A stretch of 60,711 bases of DNA. Origin: an uncultured Lachnospiraceae bacterium (lineage in GTDB: Bacteria; Bacillota; Clostridia; Lachnospirales; Lachnospiraceae). Shown here one piece after another: positions 8,092 to 16,216 of this stretch. Under the pieces are notes generated by a model. It was given only the letters and a program-made list of their open reading frames with translations, made no database searches and had not been told where the DNA came from. The translations under genes and the position numbers were made by a program. The DNA lies in NCBI GenBank assembly GCA_902762955.1, contig CACWQH010000010.1, forward strand, positions 1 to 60,711. The letters run 5' to 3'. Positions within the stretch are counted from its first letter, which is position 1. Each line of letters begins with the position of its first letter.

Positions 8092-9906
8092 CTACGCTTC
8101 CTCCTTTATACATTTTACAGGACATACGGTTTTGCAAAGTCCGCAATCCGTACATAATGCCTTATCTATACAAGCCTTGCCATCCTTCATATAAAGTGCC
8201 GGACAGCCAAGCTCATTTATACATTTCTTACAGCCTATACATCTATCTCTTAAAACCTCTGCTGACTTCTTTGTCTTTACAATAGCAACACAAGGTGACT
8301 TAAATATAATTGCCTTAACTCCCGGTAAATCAGCGAGCTCCTTAACGGCACTGATTGCCTCCTCCTGATTAAGCGGGTCAACCGTTACAACCTTGGTTAA
8401 TCCGATTGCGGAAAGCACCTTAGGTATGCTTATGGCATTGGATACATCACCCATCATAGTCTTACCTATACCCGGATGTGGCTGATGTCCGGTCATGGCT
8501 GTAGTTGAATTATCAAGCACGCATACTACAATATTGGCCTTATTATATACACCGTTTATAACTCCGGTAATTCCCGAAGCAAAAAATGTGGAATCTCCGA
8601 CAAATGCAAATTTCACGCTTCTGTCATCCTTATCAAACTCCGCATAATCAAGTCCCTCGGCTATGGTTATACCTGCACCCATACAAAGACAGGTATCCGT
8701 CATATCAAGAGGTGCGGCATTGCCGAGAGTATAACAGCCTATATCTCCGCAGAAAATTGCTTTCCTTCCCTTCATAGCCTGCTTTACCGCATAAAAGGAT
8801 GCCCTGTGAGGACAACCGGCACATAGCACCGGCGGTCTGCCCGGTATATCCGGCAAATCCGCAAATCTTTCCTGTGATTCCGTGTATTCCTTACCTATAA
8901 GCCCGGCAAGGATCTTTGTTATACTTACGACACCAAGCTCACCTGCATTAGGTACATCCATCGTTCTCTTACCCAGTATATCAAGCTTTATATTATGCTT
9001 TCCGCAAAGGTATGTAAATGCATCCTCGATAACAGGGTCAAGCTCCTCAAAGCATATAAGCTTATCAATACTTTTTATAAATTCAAGTGCTGCGTCCTCC
9101 GGAAACGGATACGGTGTTCCGACATTAAATATACTGAATATATCTTTATTTTCATCCAAATCATTTACAGCTTCACACACATACGCACGACTTACACCGC
9201 CACAGGCAATTCCTATCCTGCCTGTACCCGTTGTAAAATTATACTTTAACTTTGAGAATTCCTTCGCAAGCTCAACCTCTCTTGCCTCAAGCTTCTTCTT
9301 ACTCTCATAAGAAAGCTTTGGAAATATAACCCATCTTGAAGTGTCCTTGATAAATCCCTCGCCCTCTGTCGGTTCAGGAAATTCTCCCACATCAATGGTT
9401 GCACAGCTGTGGCAAACCCTTGTGGTTGCTCTAAAGAATACAGGCATGCCATACTTTTCGGAATAAGCAAATGCATCCTGTATCATTTCATATGCTTCCT
9501 CCGGTGTAGCAGGATCAAATACGGGAATTTTTGCATATTTGCCGAAATGCCTTGTGTCCTGCTCGGTCTGTGAGGATATAGGGCCCGGATCATCCGCTAC
9601 ATATACAACCATTCCGCCCTTTACACCTACATAATTAAGGCTCATAAGCGGATCAGAAGCAACATTTAATCCAACCTGCTTCATGGTAACTATCGAACGA
9701 GCTCCCGTATATGCTGCTCCGGCAGCTACTTCAAGGGCAGACTTTTCATTGGTAGACCACTCTACGTGTATCTTGCCCGGATTCCTCTTTGCTATGGTTT
9801 CCAAAACCTCTGTAGATGGTGTGCCCGGATAACCGGCAACCACCTTAACTCCTGCCATAATCGCACCAAGCGCTATGGCTTCATTTCCCATTAATAATTC
9901 TTTCAT
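8092..9906 (-). CDS. iorA: indolepyruvate:ferredoxin oxidoreductase subunit alpha
   Basis: This is a 604-residue catalytic subunit. The N-terminal pyrimidine-binding domain has AGYPGTPSTEVLE and KQVGLNVASDPLM. The thiamine diphosphate domain has GDIGCYTLG and FVGDSTFFASGI. The C-terminus carries two 4Fe-4S sets (CIGCKKC...C and CTDCGLCKTVCPVKC). It converts aryl-2-oxoacids from aromatic amino acid transamination to aryl-acetyl-CoA with ferredoxin reduction. The phenylacetate-CoA ligase at 21.4 kb acts on related aryl-acetates, so both may serve the same fermentation route, although they are 11 kb apart. An AAGGA site lies somewhat far (about 12 nt) from the ATG. Confidence 0.95.
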   Translation of the reverse strand: MKELLMGNEAIALGAIMAGVKVVAGYPGTPSTEVLETIAKRNPGKIHVEWSTNEKSALEVAAGAAYTGARSIVTMKQVGLNVASDPLMSLNYVGVKGGMVVYVADDPGPISSQTEQDTRHFGKYAKIPVFDPATPEEAYEMIQDAFAYSEKYGMPVFFRATTRVCHSCATIDVGEFPEPTEGEGFIKDTSRWVIFPKLSYESKKKLEAREVELAKEFSKLKYNFTTGTGRIGIACGGVSRAYVCEAVNDLDENKDIFSIFNVGTPYPFPEDAALEFIKSIDKLICFEELDPVIEDAFTYLCGKHNIKLDILGKRTMDVPNAGELGVVSITKILAGLIGKEYTESQERFADLPDIPGRPPVLCAGCPHRASFYAVKQAMKGRKAIFCGDIGCYTLGNAAPLDMTDTCLCMGAGITIAEGLDYAEFDKDDRSVKFAFVGDSTFFASGITGVINGVYNKANIVVCVLDNSTTAMTGHQPHPGIGKTMMGDVSNAISIPKVLSAIGLTKVVTVDPLNQEEAISAVKELADLPGVKAIIFKSPCVAIVKTKKSAEVLRDRCIGCKKCINELGCPALYMKDGKACIDKALCTDCGLCKTVCPVKCIKEEA

Positions 9907-10006
9907 TTTTAATCATGTCCTTTTATGTAAATCATTTTGAATTCTATCTTATAGAATTTTAATATTATAGCTTTATGAAAATTGTCAATTATCTTCTATT
10001 ATTTTT

Positions 10007-10672
10007 TTATGTAATCCCCGCTGCTTCCTTGGCAAGCTTGTCGGCTTCCTCGTTTCCTTCTATGCCCGAGTGTCCCTTAACCTTGATAAAATTAAGCTTT
10101 ATCTTATCCTTGATGCTCTGCATGTATTCATAGTAAGCAACCGTTCCCTTTTTATTTCTCTTCCACGCTCCGGTTGCCCACATCTCTATACCCATGTAAT
10201 CATAGTATATATCAAGCTCTTTAACACCCTTTTCTATAGCAAGCTTAACTGCTGCCGCAGAACCTTCTATCTCGCCGGCTACATTTCTCATGGCTGCCAT
10301 CTCTTCATCATTGCCCGAACCCTGGACGATGAATTTCTCATTATCTATAACAAGAAATCCTCCGTATCCGTATATATTTGTAGCAACATTAAATGAACCG
10401 TCCACAAAAGCATAGCAGGCTGACTTGCCGCTCAAAGAGATGTTATTATCTTCTGATATATACTTTGATTCATTATTTGACGGATTATCGTTTTTAGCCT
10501 TTTTCAACTTTTCTCTATCGATCTTTACCCCTGCATAAGCTTCCGCTTCTTCAACGGTTTTAAAGCTCTTATATAATGCACCCGGAAACCCGTTTACATT
10601 GTCCTTACACTCGTCCCATGTAAGATAAATTCCCGGATTTTTTCCTACCTTTACAGCATAATATTTTGCCAT
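10007..10672 (-). CDS. rnhA: ribonuclease H with N-terminal viroplasmin domain
   Basis: This 221-residue protein has a viroplasmin/RNase H1 hybrid-binding domain at residues 1-48 (YYAVKVGKNPGIYLTWDECK). A linker and an RNase HI catalytic domain follow from about residue 75. The catalytic acidic residues can be placed at VDGS, GEIEGS, YYDYMGIE and GNEEAD. It cleaves RNA in RNA-DNA hybrids. The start is supported by AAGGTGATTAT before the ATG. This two-domain layout is usual in Firmicutes. It is a single-gene unit, about 100 bp from iorA. Confidence 0.92.
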   Translation of the reverse strand: MAKYYAVKVGKNPGIYLTWDECKDNVNGFPGALYKSFKTVEEAEAYAGVKIDREKLKKAKNDNPSNNESKYISEDNNISLSGKSACYAFVDGSFNVATNIYGYGGFLVIDNEKFIVQGSGNDEEMAAMRNVAGEIEGSAAAVKLAIEKGVKELDIYYDYMGIEMWATGAWKRNKKGTVAYYEYMQSIKDKIKLNFIKVKGHSGIEGNEEADKLAKEAAGIT

Positions 10673-10820
10673 ATAATCACCTTAATTTTTATATTGTTTT
10701 ATAACAGCACATAACTATTAGTCATTATACCCAATTTACGTTTTATGGTCAAGCAAAGGAACAAATACATAGGGCATATTTAACATGTTTGTTATATTCT
10801 TTAAAATATTCTATTTTATC

Positions 10821-10849
10821 TTGATAAACGCAGCTTAAAATGTTATAAT
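10821..10849 (+). promoter_or_regulatory. near-consensus sigma-A promoter with extended -10
   Basis: TTGATA (10821-10826), an exact 17-nt spacer and TATAAT (10844-10849). A TG one base before the -10 gives an extended -10. Transcription would start near 10856, about 97 bp before the ATG of the DUF234 ATPase. Confidence 0.8.
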
Positions 10850-10857
10850 TGCATAAA

Positions 10858-10934
10858 TTCAGACCATTAAACAATTATTTTTGTACTATAATGGGCTGAA
10901 ATATATATTTTTTTCTTTATTTCAGACCATTATA
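10858..10934 (+). repeat. three copies of a CAGACCATTA-type motif in a 5' leader, possible operator
   Basis: TTCAGACCATTA occurs at 10858-10869 (on the predicted start site) and again, as a direct repeat, within 10918-10934. Between them, 10887-10903 is the reverse complement of 10918-10934 over 17 bp with one mismatch, so the two can form a hairpin with a 14-nt loop. The arrangement overlaps the start site and leader of the DUF234 ATPase gene. Regulation by a repressor or RNA structure is inference. Confidence 0.5.
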
Positions 10935-10952
10935 AAAGGGAGATGAAATTTT

Positions 10953-12374
10953 ATGGCTATAATCGGACGAAAAAATGAACAATTAATTCTTCAGGACTGT
11001 CTTGAATCAAACAAATCCGAATTTGTTGTTATCTACGGACGTCGTCGTGTTGGCAAAACATTTTTAGTTAAGGAATTCTTTGATAATAGATTTTCGTTTT
11101 ATGCAACCGGCGTTGATAACGTTAAGCTATCTGAAGAATTAGAATACTTCAATGACAGTCTTATGGAATATGGCAGTAAAGAAACAGATTGTCCAAAGAG
11201 CTGGCGCGAGGCATTTAACAGATTAAAACACTTACTAATGAACGATACCATTTTAAGAGATCCTATTACCAACAAAAGGATTATATTTCTTGACGAGCTT
11301 CCGTGGATGGATACGCCAAGATCAAACTTTAGATCTGCTCTGGATTATTTCTGGAACAGTTGGGCATCAGCTCAAAAGGATATCATAATGATAGTATGCG
11401 GTTCAGCTACATCGTGGATAATAAGCAATATTCTTTCAGATAAAGGTGGTCTTTATAATCGTATAACCAGACAGATACACCTTATTCCTTTTACCCTTGG
11501 TGAGTGCAAAAAATTTTTCGACGCAAACAACATTATTATATCCAAAGATGACATAATTACAAGCTATATGGTTTTCGGCGGAATTCCTTATTATCTTGAC
11601 TTATTTAGTAGACGACTTAGTCTGACGCAAAATATTGATGCACTTATATTCAACGAAAACGGCCAACTACATTATGAATATAACCGACTTTTTAAATCTC
11701 TTTTTAAAAATGCAGAAAAGCATTATGCTATTATAAATTCCTTAGCAAAAAAACGTGGAGGACTTACCAGAACCGAGATAATTAAAGATACTAAAATAGG
11801 TGACGGAAAACACCTTACGGAAACATTAGAAGAATTGGAACAATGTGGTTTTATCAGAAAATACAAAAACTTCGTTAAAGATAAAACAAATGCATATTTT
11901 CAGATTATTGATCCTTTTACTTTATTCTGTCATACATTTTTACTTAATGAAAAAATCAATTCATGGATTAAATACATTCGTACACCTGCTTATAATTCAT
12001 GGAGCGGGCTTGCTTTTGAAATTGTATGTTTATTGCACACTGCTCAAATTAAACATGCACTGGGAATTTCAGGAGTGGACAGCTTCGAATACGCTTGGAG
12101 AAGTGAAAAGTCCTCTCCGGGTGCTCAGATAGATCTTGTGATTGACAGAATGGATAATGTTATCAACTTATGCGAGGCAAAGCATTCTAACCAAAAATAC
12201 TCGTTGGATGCCAAAGTCGCGGATAACCTTAGCAATAAACTTAATGCATTTCAAAATGAAACAAAATCAAAAAAAGCGTTGCATCTTACAATGATTTGCT
12301 CCAATGGTTTAAGCTACAACAACTACAGTTCTATAGTCACAAACGAGATAACCGGCGAAGATCTATTTTCGTAG
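10953..12374 (+). CDS. archaeal-type AAA ATPase with C-terminal DUF234 nuclease-like domain
   Basis: This 473-residue protein belongs to the ATPase_2 plus DUF234 family. The Walker A motif is GRRRVGKT (residues 29-36) and a Walker B-like segment is IIFLDELPWMD (near 112). A winged-helix region (GGLTRTEIIKDTKIGDGKHL) follows. The C-terminal DUF234 has a PD-(D/E)XK-like pattern, QIDLVIDR and then CEAKHS, near residues 392-412. The biological role is not established; such genes are frequent and scattered in Lachnospiraceae. It is a single gene on the plus strand behind its own strong promoter and an unusual repeated leader motif, with a GGGAG ribosome binding site. It is a distant functional analogue of the minus-strand ATPase/nuclease at 1.2 kb, not a copy. 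Confidence 0.85.
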   Translation: MAIIGRKNEQLILQDCLESNKSEFVVIYGRRRVGKTFLVKEFFDNRFSFYATGVDNVKLSEELEYFNDSLMEYGSKETDCPKSWREAFNRLKHLLMNDTILRDPITNKRIIFLDELPWMDTPRSNFRSALDYFWNSWASAQKDIIMIVCGSATSWIISNILSDKGGLYNRITRQIHLIPFTLGECKKFFDANNIIISKDDIITSYMVFGGIPYYLDLFSRRLSLTQNIDALIFNENGQLHYEYNRLFKSLFKNAEKHYAIINSLAKKRGGLTRTEIIKDTKIGDGKHLTETLEELEQCGFIRKYKNFVKDKTNAYFQIIDPFTLFCHTFLLNEKINSWIKYIRTPAYNSWSGLAFEIVCLLHTAQIKHALGISGVDSFEYAWRSEKSSPGAQIDLVIDRMDNVINLCEAKHSNQKYSLDAKVADNLSNKLNAFQNETKSKKALHLTMICSNGLSYNNYSSIVTNEITGEDLFS

Positions 12375-12399
12375 TTCTTTAAATATATCGTTATGAGTA

Positions 12400-12432
12400 C
12401 AGGGAAGTGTATCATTGAGACACACTTCCCTG
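12400..12432. terminator. stem-loop between convergent genes
   Basis: A perfect 11-bp stem (CAGGGAAGTGT/ACACTTCCCTG) has an 11-nt loop. It lies between the stops of the plus-strand ATPase and the minus-strand sigma factor. There is no clear T-run on either side, so its use as a terminator is probable but not certain. Confidence 0.5.
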
Positions 12433-12440
12433 CACTTATA

Positions 12441-13760
12441 CTATTCAGAAATATCCGACCAATAAAAATTACCATCCTTATCAAATATATTAAATACGTA
12501 TTTAACAGTATTCTTATTATTTAAAGGAACAGTTTTTACACTAATTTCACCGTTTATTGCAAAGCCTACATATGCCTCCGACATTCCTTCCCATTTATCA
12601 AACGGCAGTATATTGCCATTCTCGTCATAGGCTATGTTTCTCATAAAGGCAAACGGATGAATTACCGTACCGTCTTTAAATTGATATTCGGTCATTATAT
12701 ATTCCCCGTCCTTATTACGAAGATTTGTACCGACAATTACAGGATTACCGTAATCAAGGTCTGTCTTTACATCAAGCTTTATCCAGTCGGTCTTAAAAGA
12801 CTCTCCTGACAAATCATCTACATAAAGTGTAATCTCATATATATAATAATCTGTACCGATTTCCTTTTGAACAGCCGTACATTCACTTTCCTGACCTGAG
12901 GAATCCGTAATAATAAACTGTTTTTCAGGAAGACTTGCCCGCAATATATTTTCAACAGTGTCCATATCCTTTGAATTCATCTTATCCTTTTTAACATCAT
13001 AGGAGTCAAGCTTCATAACATATGAACCGTTTTCCTCATCCACACATTCCCAAACCGATAATTTACCTTTCTCAATTATCATCTCACTTCCGTCCGGAAG
13101 CTTTATTATACATTCATTTTCAGCCACAAAAGGTATAATAGTCTGTATATCCTCCCTTAAATTATCAGAGGTATATGTGTTTTTTTCGCTGTCCATTTTA
13201 TTTTTATTTATCTTGCTTTTTATAAAAAGGATAGAACCAAGCAAAATTATTATAAATATTACACCGGCTATAATCATAGCCGCAAGCCTTTGTTTAGCCC
13301 TCTTAAGCCTCGTCTTAACTGTATTTTCATTCATATCAAGAAGTTTGGCAATCTCCTTAATCGAATAATCCTCATAGTAATATAAAAGAACTACCTCATG
13401 ATACTTTGCGGGAAGCTTTTTTATCTTAAGATATATGTCGTCCTCCGAAAGCCTGTCCCATTCTTCACAGGCAGTCTTTTCGATGTAACTTATATCTCCG
13501 ACAGATGTTTCATACTGTCTGTATGCCTTTCTTGCCTTTGAATGGCACTCATTTACAGTAACTCTTATAAGCCATGCCTTAAGATGCTCCTCACTGTTTA
13601 TGTGTTCCTCATTGCAAAAAAGCTTGAGAAACACATCCTGAAATATATCCTCGGCATCCTGCATCGTCTGCATATTAAGCCTGGCAAGCTTACATACCAG
13701 CTCGCCGTATTTTTTAATTGCTTCCTCAGTTGTGAATTTAAAATCGTTTTGCTCGTTCAT
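12441..13760 (-). CDS. ECF-type sigma factor fused to a membrane-anchored extracytoplasmic domain
   Basis: This is 439 residues, more than twice the usual ECF sigma length. Residues 15-75 are sigma region 2 (QDAEDIFQDVFLKLF, then LKAWLIRVTVNECHSKARK). Residues about 110-160 are region 4 (LPAKYHEVVLLYYYEDYSIK, then MNENTVKTRLKRAKQRL). Immediately after the last region 4 helix comes a transmembrane segment (residues about 162-182, MIIAGVIFIIILLGSILFI). A 250-residue predicted outside domain follows, with repeated beta-strand-like segments (DENGNILPFDKWEGM, DKDGNFYWSDIS). In most Clostridia the membrane partner is a separate gene after the sigma gene; here both are one frame. Release by proteolysis, or a tethered mode of action, is inference. 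The next two genes upstream at 13.8 and 14.5 kb (membrane protein, lipoprotein) may be partners. Confidence 0.8.
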   Translation of the reverse strand: MNEQNDFKFTTEEAIKKYGELVCKLARLNMQTMQDAEDIFQDVFLKLFCNEEHINSEEHLKAWLIRVTVNECHSKARKAYRQYETSVGDISYIEKTACEEWDRLSEDDIYLKIKKLPAKYHEVVLLYYYEDYSIKEIAKLLDMNENTVKTRLKRAKQRLAAMIIAGVIFIIILLGSILFIKSKINKNKMDSEKNTYTSDNLREDIQTIIPFVAENECIIKLPDGSEMIIEKGKLSVWECVDEENGSYVMKLDSYDVKKDKMNSKDMDTVENILRASLPEKQFIITDSSGQESECTAVQKEIGTDYYIYEITLYVDDLSGESFKTDWIKLDVKTDLDYGNPVIVGTNLRNKDGEYIMTEYQFKDGTVIHPFAFMRNIAYDENGNILPFDKWEGMSEAYVGFAINGEISVKTVPLNNKNTVKYVFNIFDKDGNFYWSDISE

Positions 13761-13794
13761 ATAGTCACTCTTTTAATTTATTTAGTCGTACTAT

Positions 13795-14436
13795 TTAGCC
13801 CTTTAGCTTAAGTAAAAGCTCGTAAAGCTCCTTATAATCATTTATTCCCTTATAAATTCTTACAACATCTTCTCTTTCAAAATTATTCTGTCCGTTAGGC
13901 AGATAGGAATATGTCATTTTAATGCAGTTAGATTTCTTTGAAAGCTCTTTAATGCTATATATTCTTTTTCCGTAATAATCTTCAGTTCCATTAGCTATGA
14001 TATTTTCAAATATTTGTCTCTTATCAATTTCTCTTAATAACAGCTTTTGTTTTGTGTGTTGACGGCTTAAAGAATAGTTTATTGAAAAATATCCTCCATT
14101 TGCCGGATAAATCTTATAATCCATCAAATTAAAGCCTGCAAGAAAGCTGTCATCATTTACATCATAGATATAAAGCCCCTTTGCCTGATTATATGTAATC
14201 GCAAGAGTTGAGTACATGGTATCAGAGGATTTAATCCACTGCACAATAAATGAAATTATAACATATACAATGGCTGTTATAGCCCAGGCAAGAAAATATC
14301 CGGTATCTTCTTCATTTATCTGCTTGGAAGTATATAGTCCCAGAATTCCTATGCCCAATATCATCAGTGCACTAATTAATGTAACTATTGTTTCACTCCC
14401 TTTTGTTCTTGGGTGACTCTTATATTTAAAAATCAT
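13795..14436 (-). CDS. membrane protein of unknown function, two N-terminal TM segments
   Basis: This 213-residue protein has two transmembrane helices, TIVTLISALMILGIGILGLY and FLAWAITAIVYVIISFIVQW (about residues 17-65). A soluble domain of about 140 residues follows with no recognised motif; features include TYNQAKGLYIYDVNDDSF and an ELYELLLKLKG end. The start is supported by AAGGAG seven bases before the ATG. It lies 34 bp before the fused sigma factor gene on the same strand, so co-transcription is likely. The soluble part resembles small bPH-like domains in size and position after paired helices, but that is a guess. Confidence 0.65.
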   Translation of the reverse strand: MIFKYKSHPRTKGSETIVTLISALMILGIGILGLYTSKQINEEDTGYFLAWAITAIVYVIISFIVQWIKSSDTMYSTLAITYNQAKGLYIYDVNDDSFLAGFNLMDYKIYPANGGYFSINYSLSRQHTKQKLLLREIDKRQIFENIIANGTEDYYGKRIYSIKELSKKSNCIKMTYSYLPNGQNNFEREDVVRIYKGINDYKELYELLLKLKG

Positions 14437-14528
14437 TTGCTTTCTCCTTTTTTATATATTTCTTATTGCTTATGTTTTTAATTTTTATGTTTTTGTTGCT
14501 TGTACATCTATCTTGTAAATTTTTTCTT

Positions 14529-15317
14529 CTATGGCATATATTCAATATTTATATATTTTAATTTCCCACCGATAAATTCAAATTTGTAGCTGCATGCACG
14601 AATATATTTCTCCGATTGTTTTTCATATTCTAATTGATCAACATATCTTTCATCTTCAAAATCCGTATGCTTTTCATTTGTTGGTTCACCGGAATTTTCC
14701 TTTAATTCCTCCATTGTCATATCCGTAGGAAAATTAAAGGTTAAAATATTAGGCTCTTCATCTTCTTTTACGGGAAGATAAACATAATTAATATAACATT
14801 CTGATATTGGCTTATTTTCTTCTGTATCATTAAATGCAAACACCTGTGCAGTATAATATTCTCCCAATCTTATCCTGAATCCCTGTGACTTATAATCAGG
14901 ATTCAGATTATTACCTGCATTTGCCAAATCATTTTCATCAAAGGGCACTCCATCATCTATCATTTCCTGAAGCGTAGTTTTACCAAGTACATATTTCTTG
15001 TCATTTACATAAAAGCACATCTCATCAAAATCAACGTATTTTCCTGATTTTCCCGATATTTTTTCAACATCATTATCGCTTGTCTCTGAAGTTTCTTCTG
15101 TGTTTTCTTCTGAAACCTCTTCGGATAATTCTTCTTCGTTTTCCTTTGACTCATCCTCTGTATCATCTGTTGTCCCGGTATCCTTGCTTTCAGTTATAAT
15201 TTCTGTAGTCTGCTTTGGTACAGTATTATCAACTGAATCATCTTTTTCACCACAAGCCGTAAACCCCACAGTCATACAAAATGCTGCGATAATACAAATA
15301 ATCTTTTTCTTTAACAT
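14529..15317 (-). CDS. lipoprotein with acidic Ser/Thr/Glu-rich linker
   Basis: The protein has about 262 residues. A basic signal (MLKKKIICIIAAFCMTVGFT) ends in a lipobox-like GFTAC, with lipidation expected on that cysteine. A spacer of about 65 residues rich in E, D, S and T (around residues 25-85) follows, then a folded domain (KYVDFDEMCFYVNDKKYVLG to the end). A TTG at 15347 would add ten residues, but the AAAGGAG site is inside that extension and correctly spaced for the ATG at 15317. No family is recognised. Repeated YVLGKTTLQEMIDDGVPF-like elements are typical of small Clostridial surface lipoproteins. It is upstream of the membrane protein and fused sigma factor on the same strand. 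Confidence 0.75.
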   Translation of the reverse strand: MLKKKIICIIAAFCMTVGFTACGEKDDSVDNTVPKQTTEIITESKDTGTTDDTEDESKENEEELSEEVSEENTEETSETSDNDVEKISGKSGKYVDFDEMCFYVNDKKYVLGKTTLQEMIDDGVPFDENDLANAGNNLNPDYKSQGFRIRLGEYYTAQVFAFNDTEENKPISECYINYVYLPVKEDEEPNILTFNFPTDMTMEELKENSGEPTNEKHTDFEDERYVDQLEYEKQSEKYIRACSYKFEFIGGKLKYINIEYMP

Positions 15318-15417
15318 ATCATTATTCTCCTTTTGTCTATCCGGCAAGTCTGCATATTATAATGTTGCAATTAACTATGCCTAAAATTTATCCAAAAGTA
15401 AAACGTTTTTATACTTA

Positions 15418-15449
15418 AAAAAGTTTCAAAAATATTTTTGAAACTTTTT
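15418..15449. terminator. perfect palindromic terminator after the toxin gene
   Basis: This is a 32-bp perfect palindrome (arm AAAAAGTTTCAAAAAT). It starts 6 bp past the stop of the toxin gene and ends in T-runs on both strands. Confidence 0.75.
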
Positions 15450-15454
15450 CAAAT

Positions 15455-15778
15455 TCAATATTTTTTTCTTCTTTTTTCTGCTTCTTTGTAAACCTGCTCA
15501 TCCGTTCTTGTAGATATAACAATTATTTTCATAACATCATCTACACGTTCAAGCTTATATACAACTCTGATTCCTATATTTTTAAATTTTATCTTGTATA
15601 ATGTGGTTAAATTAATGTCTTTTTTATTGCCAAGCGGTTTACCATATCCTCCTTCATTGGCTGAAAGAGGATTTTTACTAACCTTCATAATCCCTTTAAT
15701 AACTTGAATCTGTGTAGAATGATCTAATTTATCTAAATCTTTTTCAGCTTCCTCGATAAACTCTACACTCCAAGTCAT
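15455..15778 (-). CDS. RelE/ParE-type toxin of a type II toxin-antitoxin pair
   Basis: This 107-residue protein has the RelE/ParE-fold layout: MTWSVEFIEEAEKDLDKLD at the start, IKGIMKVSKNPL in the middle and a C-terminal IGIRVVYKLERVDDVMKIIVI followed by a basic tail. Members of this family are mostly ribosome-dependent mRNA interferases or gyrase poisons; the target here is not shown. Its ATG overlaps the antitoxin stop (ATGA), the usual coupled arrangement. A perfect palindromic terminator lies 6 bp downstream. Confidence 0.88.
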   Translation of the reverse strand: MTWSVEFIEEAEKDLDKLDHSTQIQVIKGIMKVSKNPLSANEGGYGKPLGNKKDINLTTLYKIKFKNIGIRVVYKLERVDDVMKIIVISTRTDEQVYKEAEKRRKKY

Positions 15779-16098
15779 TCTATATCAACATCCTCCGATC
15801 CCTCAAGTTCTTCTTTTTTTATTCCACGTTTCTTTATAATAACATCCATTGGAATTGTATCTTTGTTACCATTATCAATAAGTCTTTTTTCGGCTTCAAT
15901 AAGTAAATAATAATCTTCTTCAATTTCTGTAAGTCGTCTATATTCTTCAGGTGATAGAATTATAGCAGAAGGTTGATTGTTTTTTAATACAATTAATTCC
16001 TTTTCTTTATTTAATCTATCAAATATCTTTGAAGCCTGCCCTTTATTAAATTGAGAAATCGGAACCATACTCTGTAAAACATTTGCTACATTTGACAT
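15775..16098 (-). CDS. Phd/YefM-family antitoxin
   Basis: This protein of about 107 residues has an N-terminal Phd/YefM-like DNA-binding domain (VPISQFNKGQASKIFDRLNK, then LIVLKNNQPSAIILSPEEYRRL). An acidic C-terminus would wrap and neutralise the toxin. A GTG at 16107 is in frame, but it lies inside the ribosome binding site (AAAGGGGTGA) that serves the ATG at 16098. The gene precedes and overlaps the toxin gene by 4 bp, and such operons are usually autorepressed. The promoter region upstream is very A/T-rich. Confidence 0.88.
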   Translation of the reverse strand: MSNVANVLQSMVPISQFNKGQASKIFDRLNKEKELIVLKNNQPSAIILSPEEYRRLTEIEEDYYLLIEAEKRLIDNGNKDTIPMDVIIKKRGIKKEELEGSEDVDIE

Positions 16099-16216
16099 AT
16101 ACTTCACCCCTTTTTAATATTTTATTCTATAAATCATTATAATCAAAATCAAAATATATATCAATAATTATTTTAAAATTTGTTGTAAAATTTTACAATA
16201 TATTTTAATTAATATT

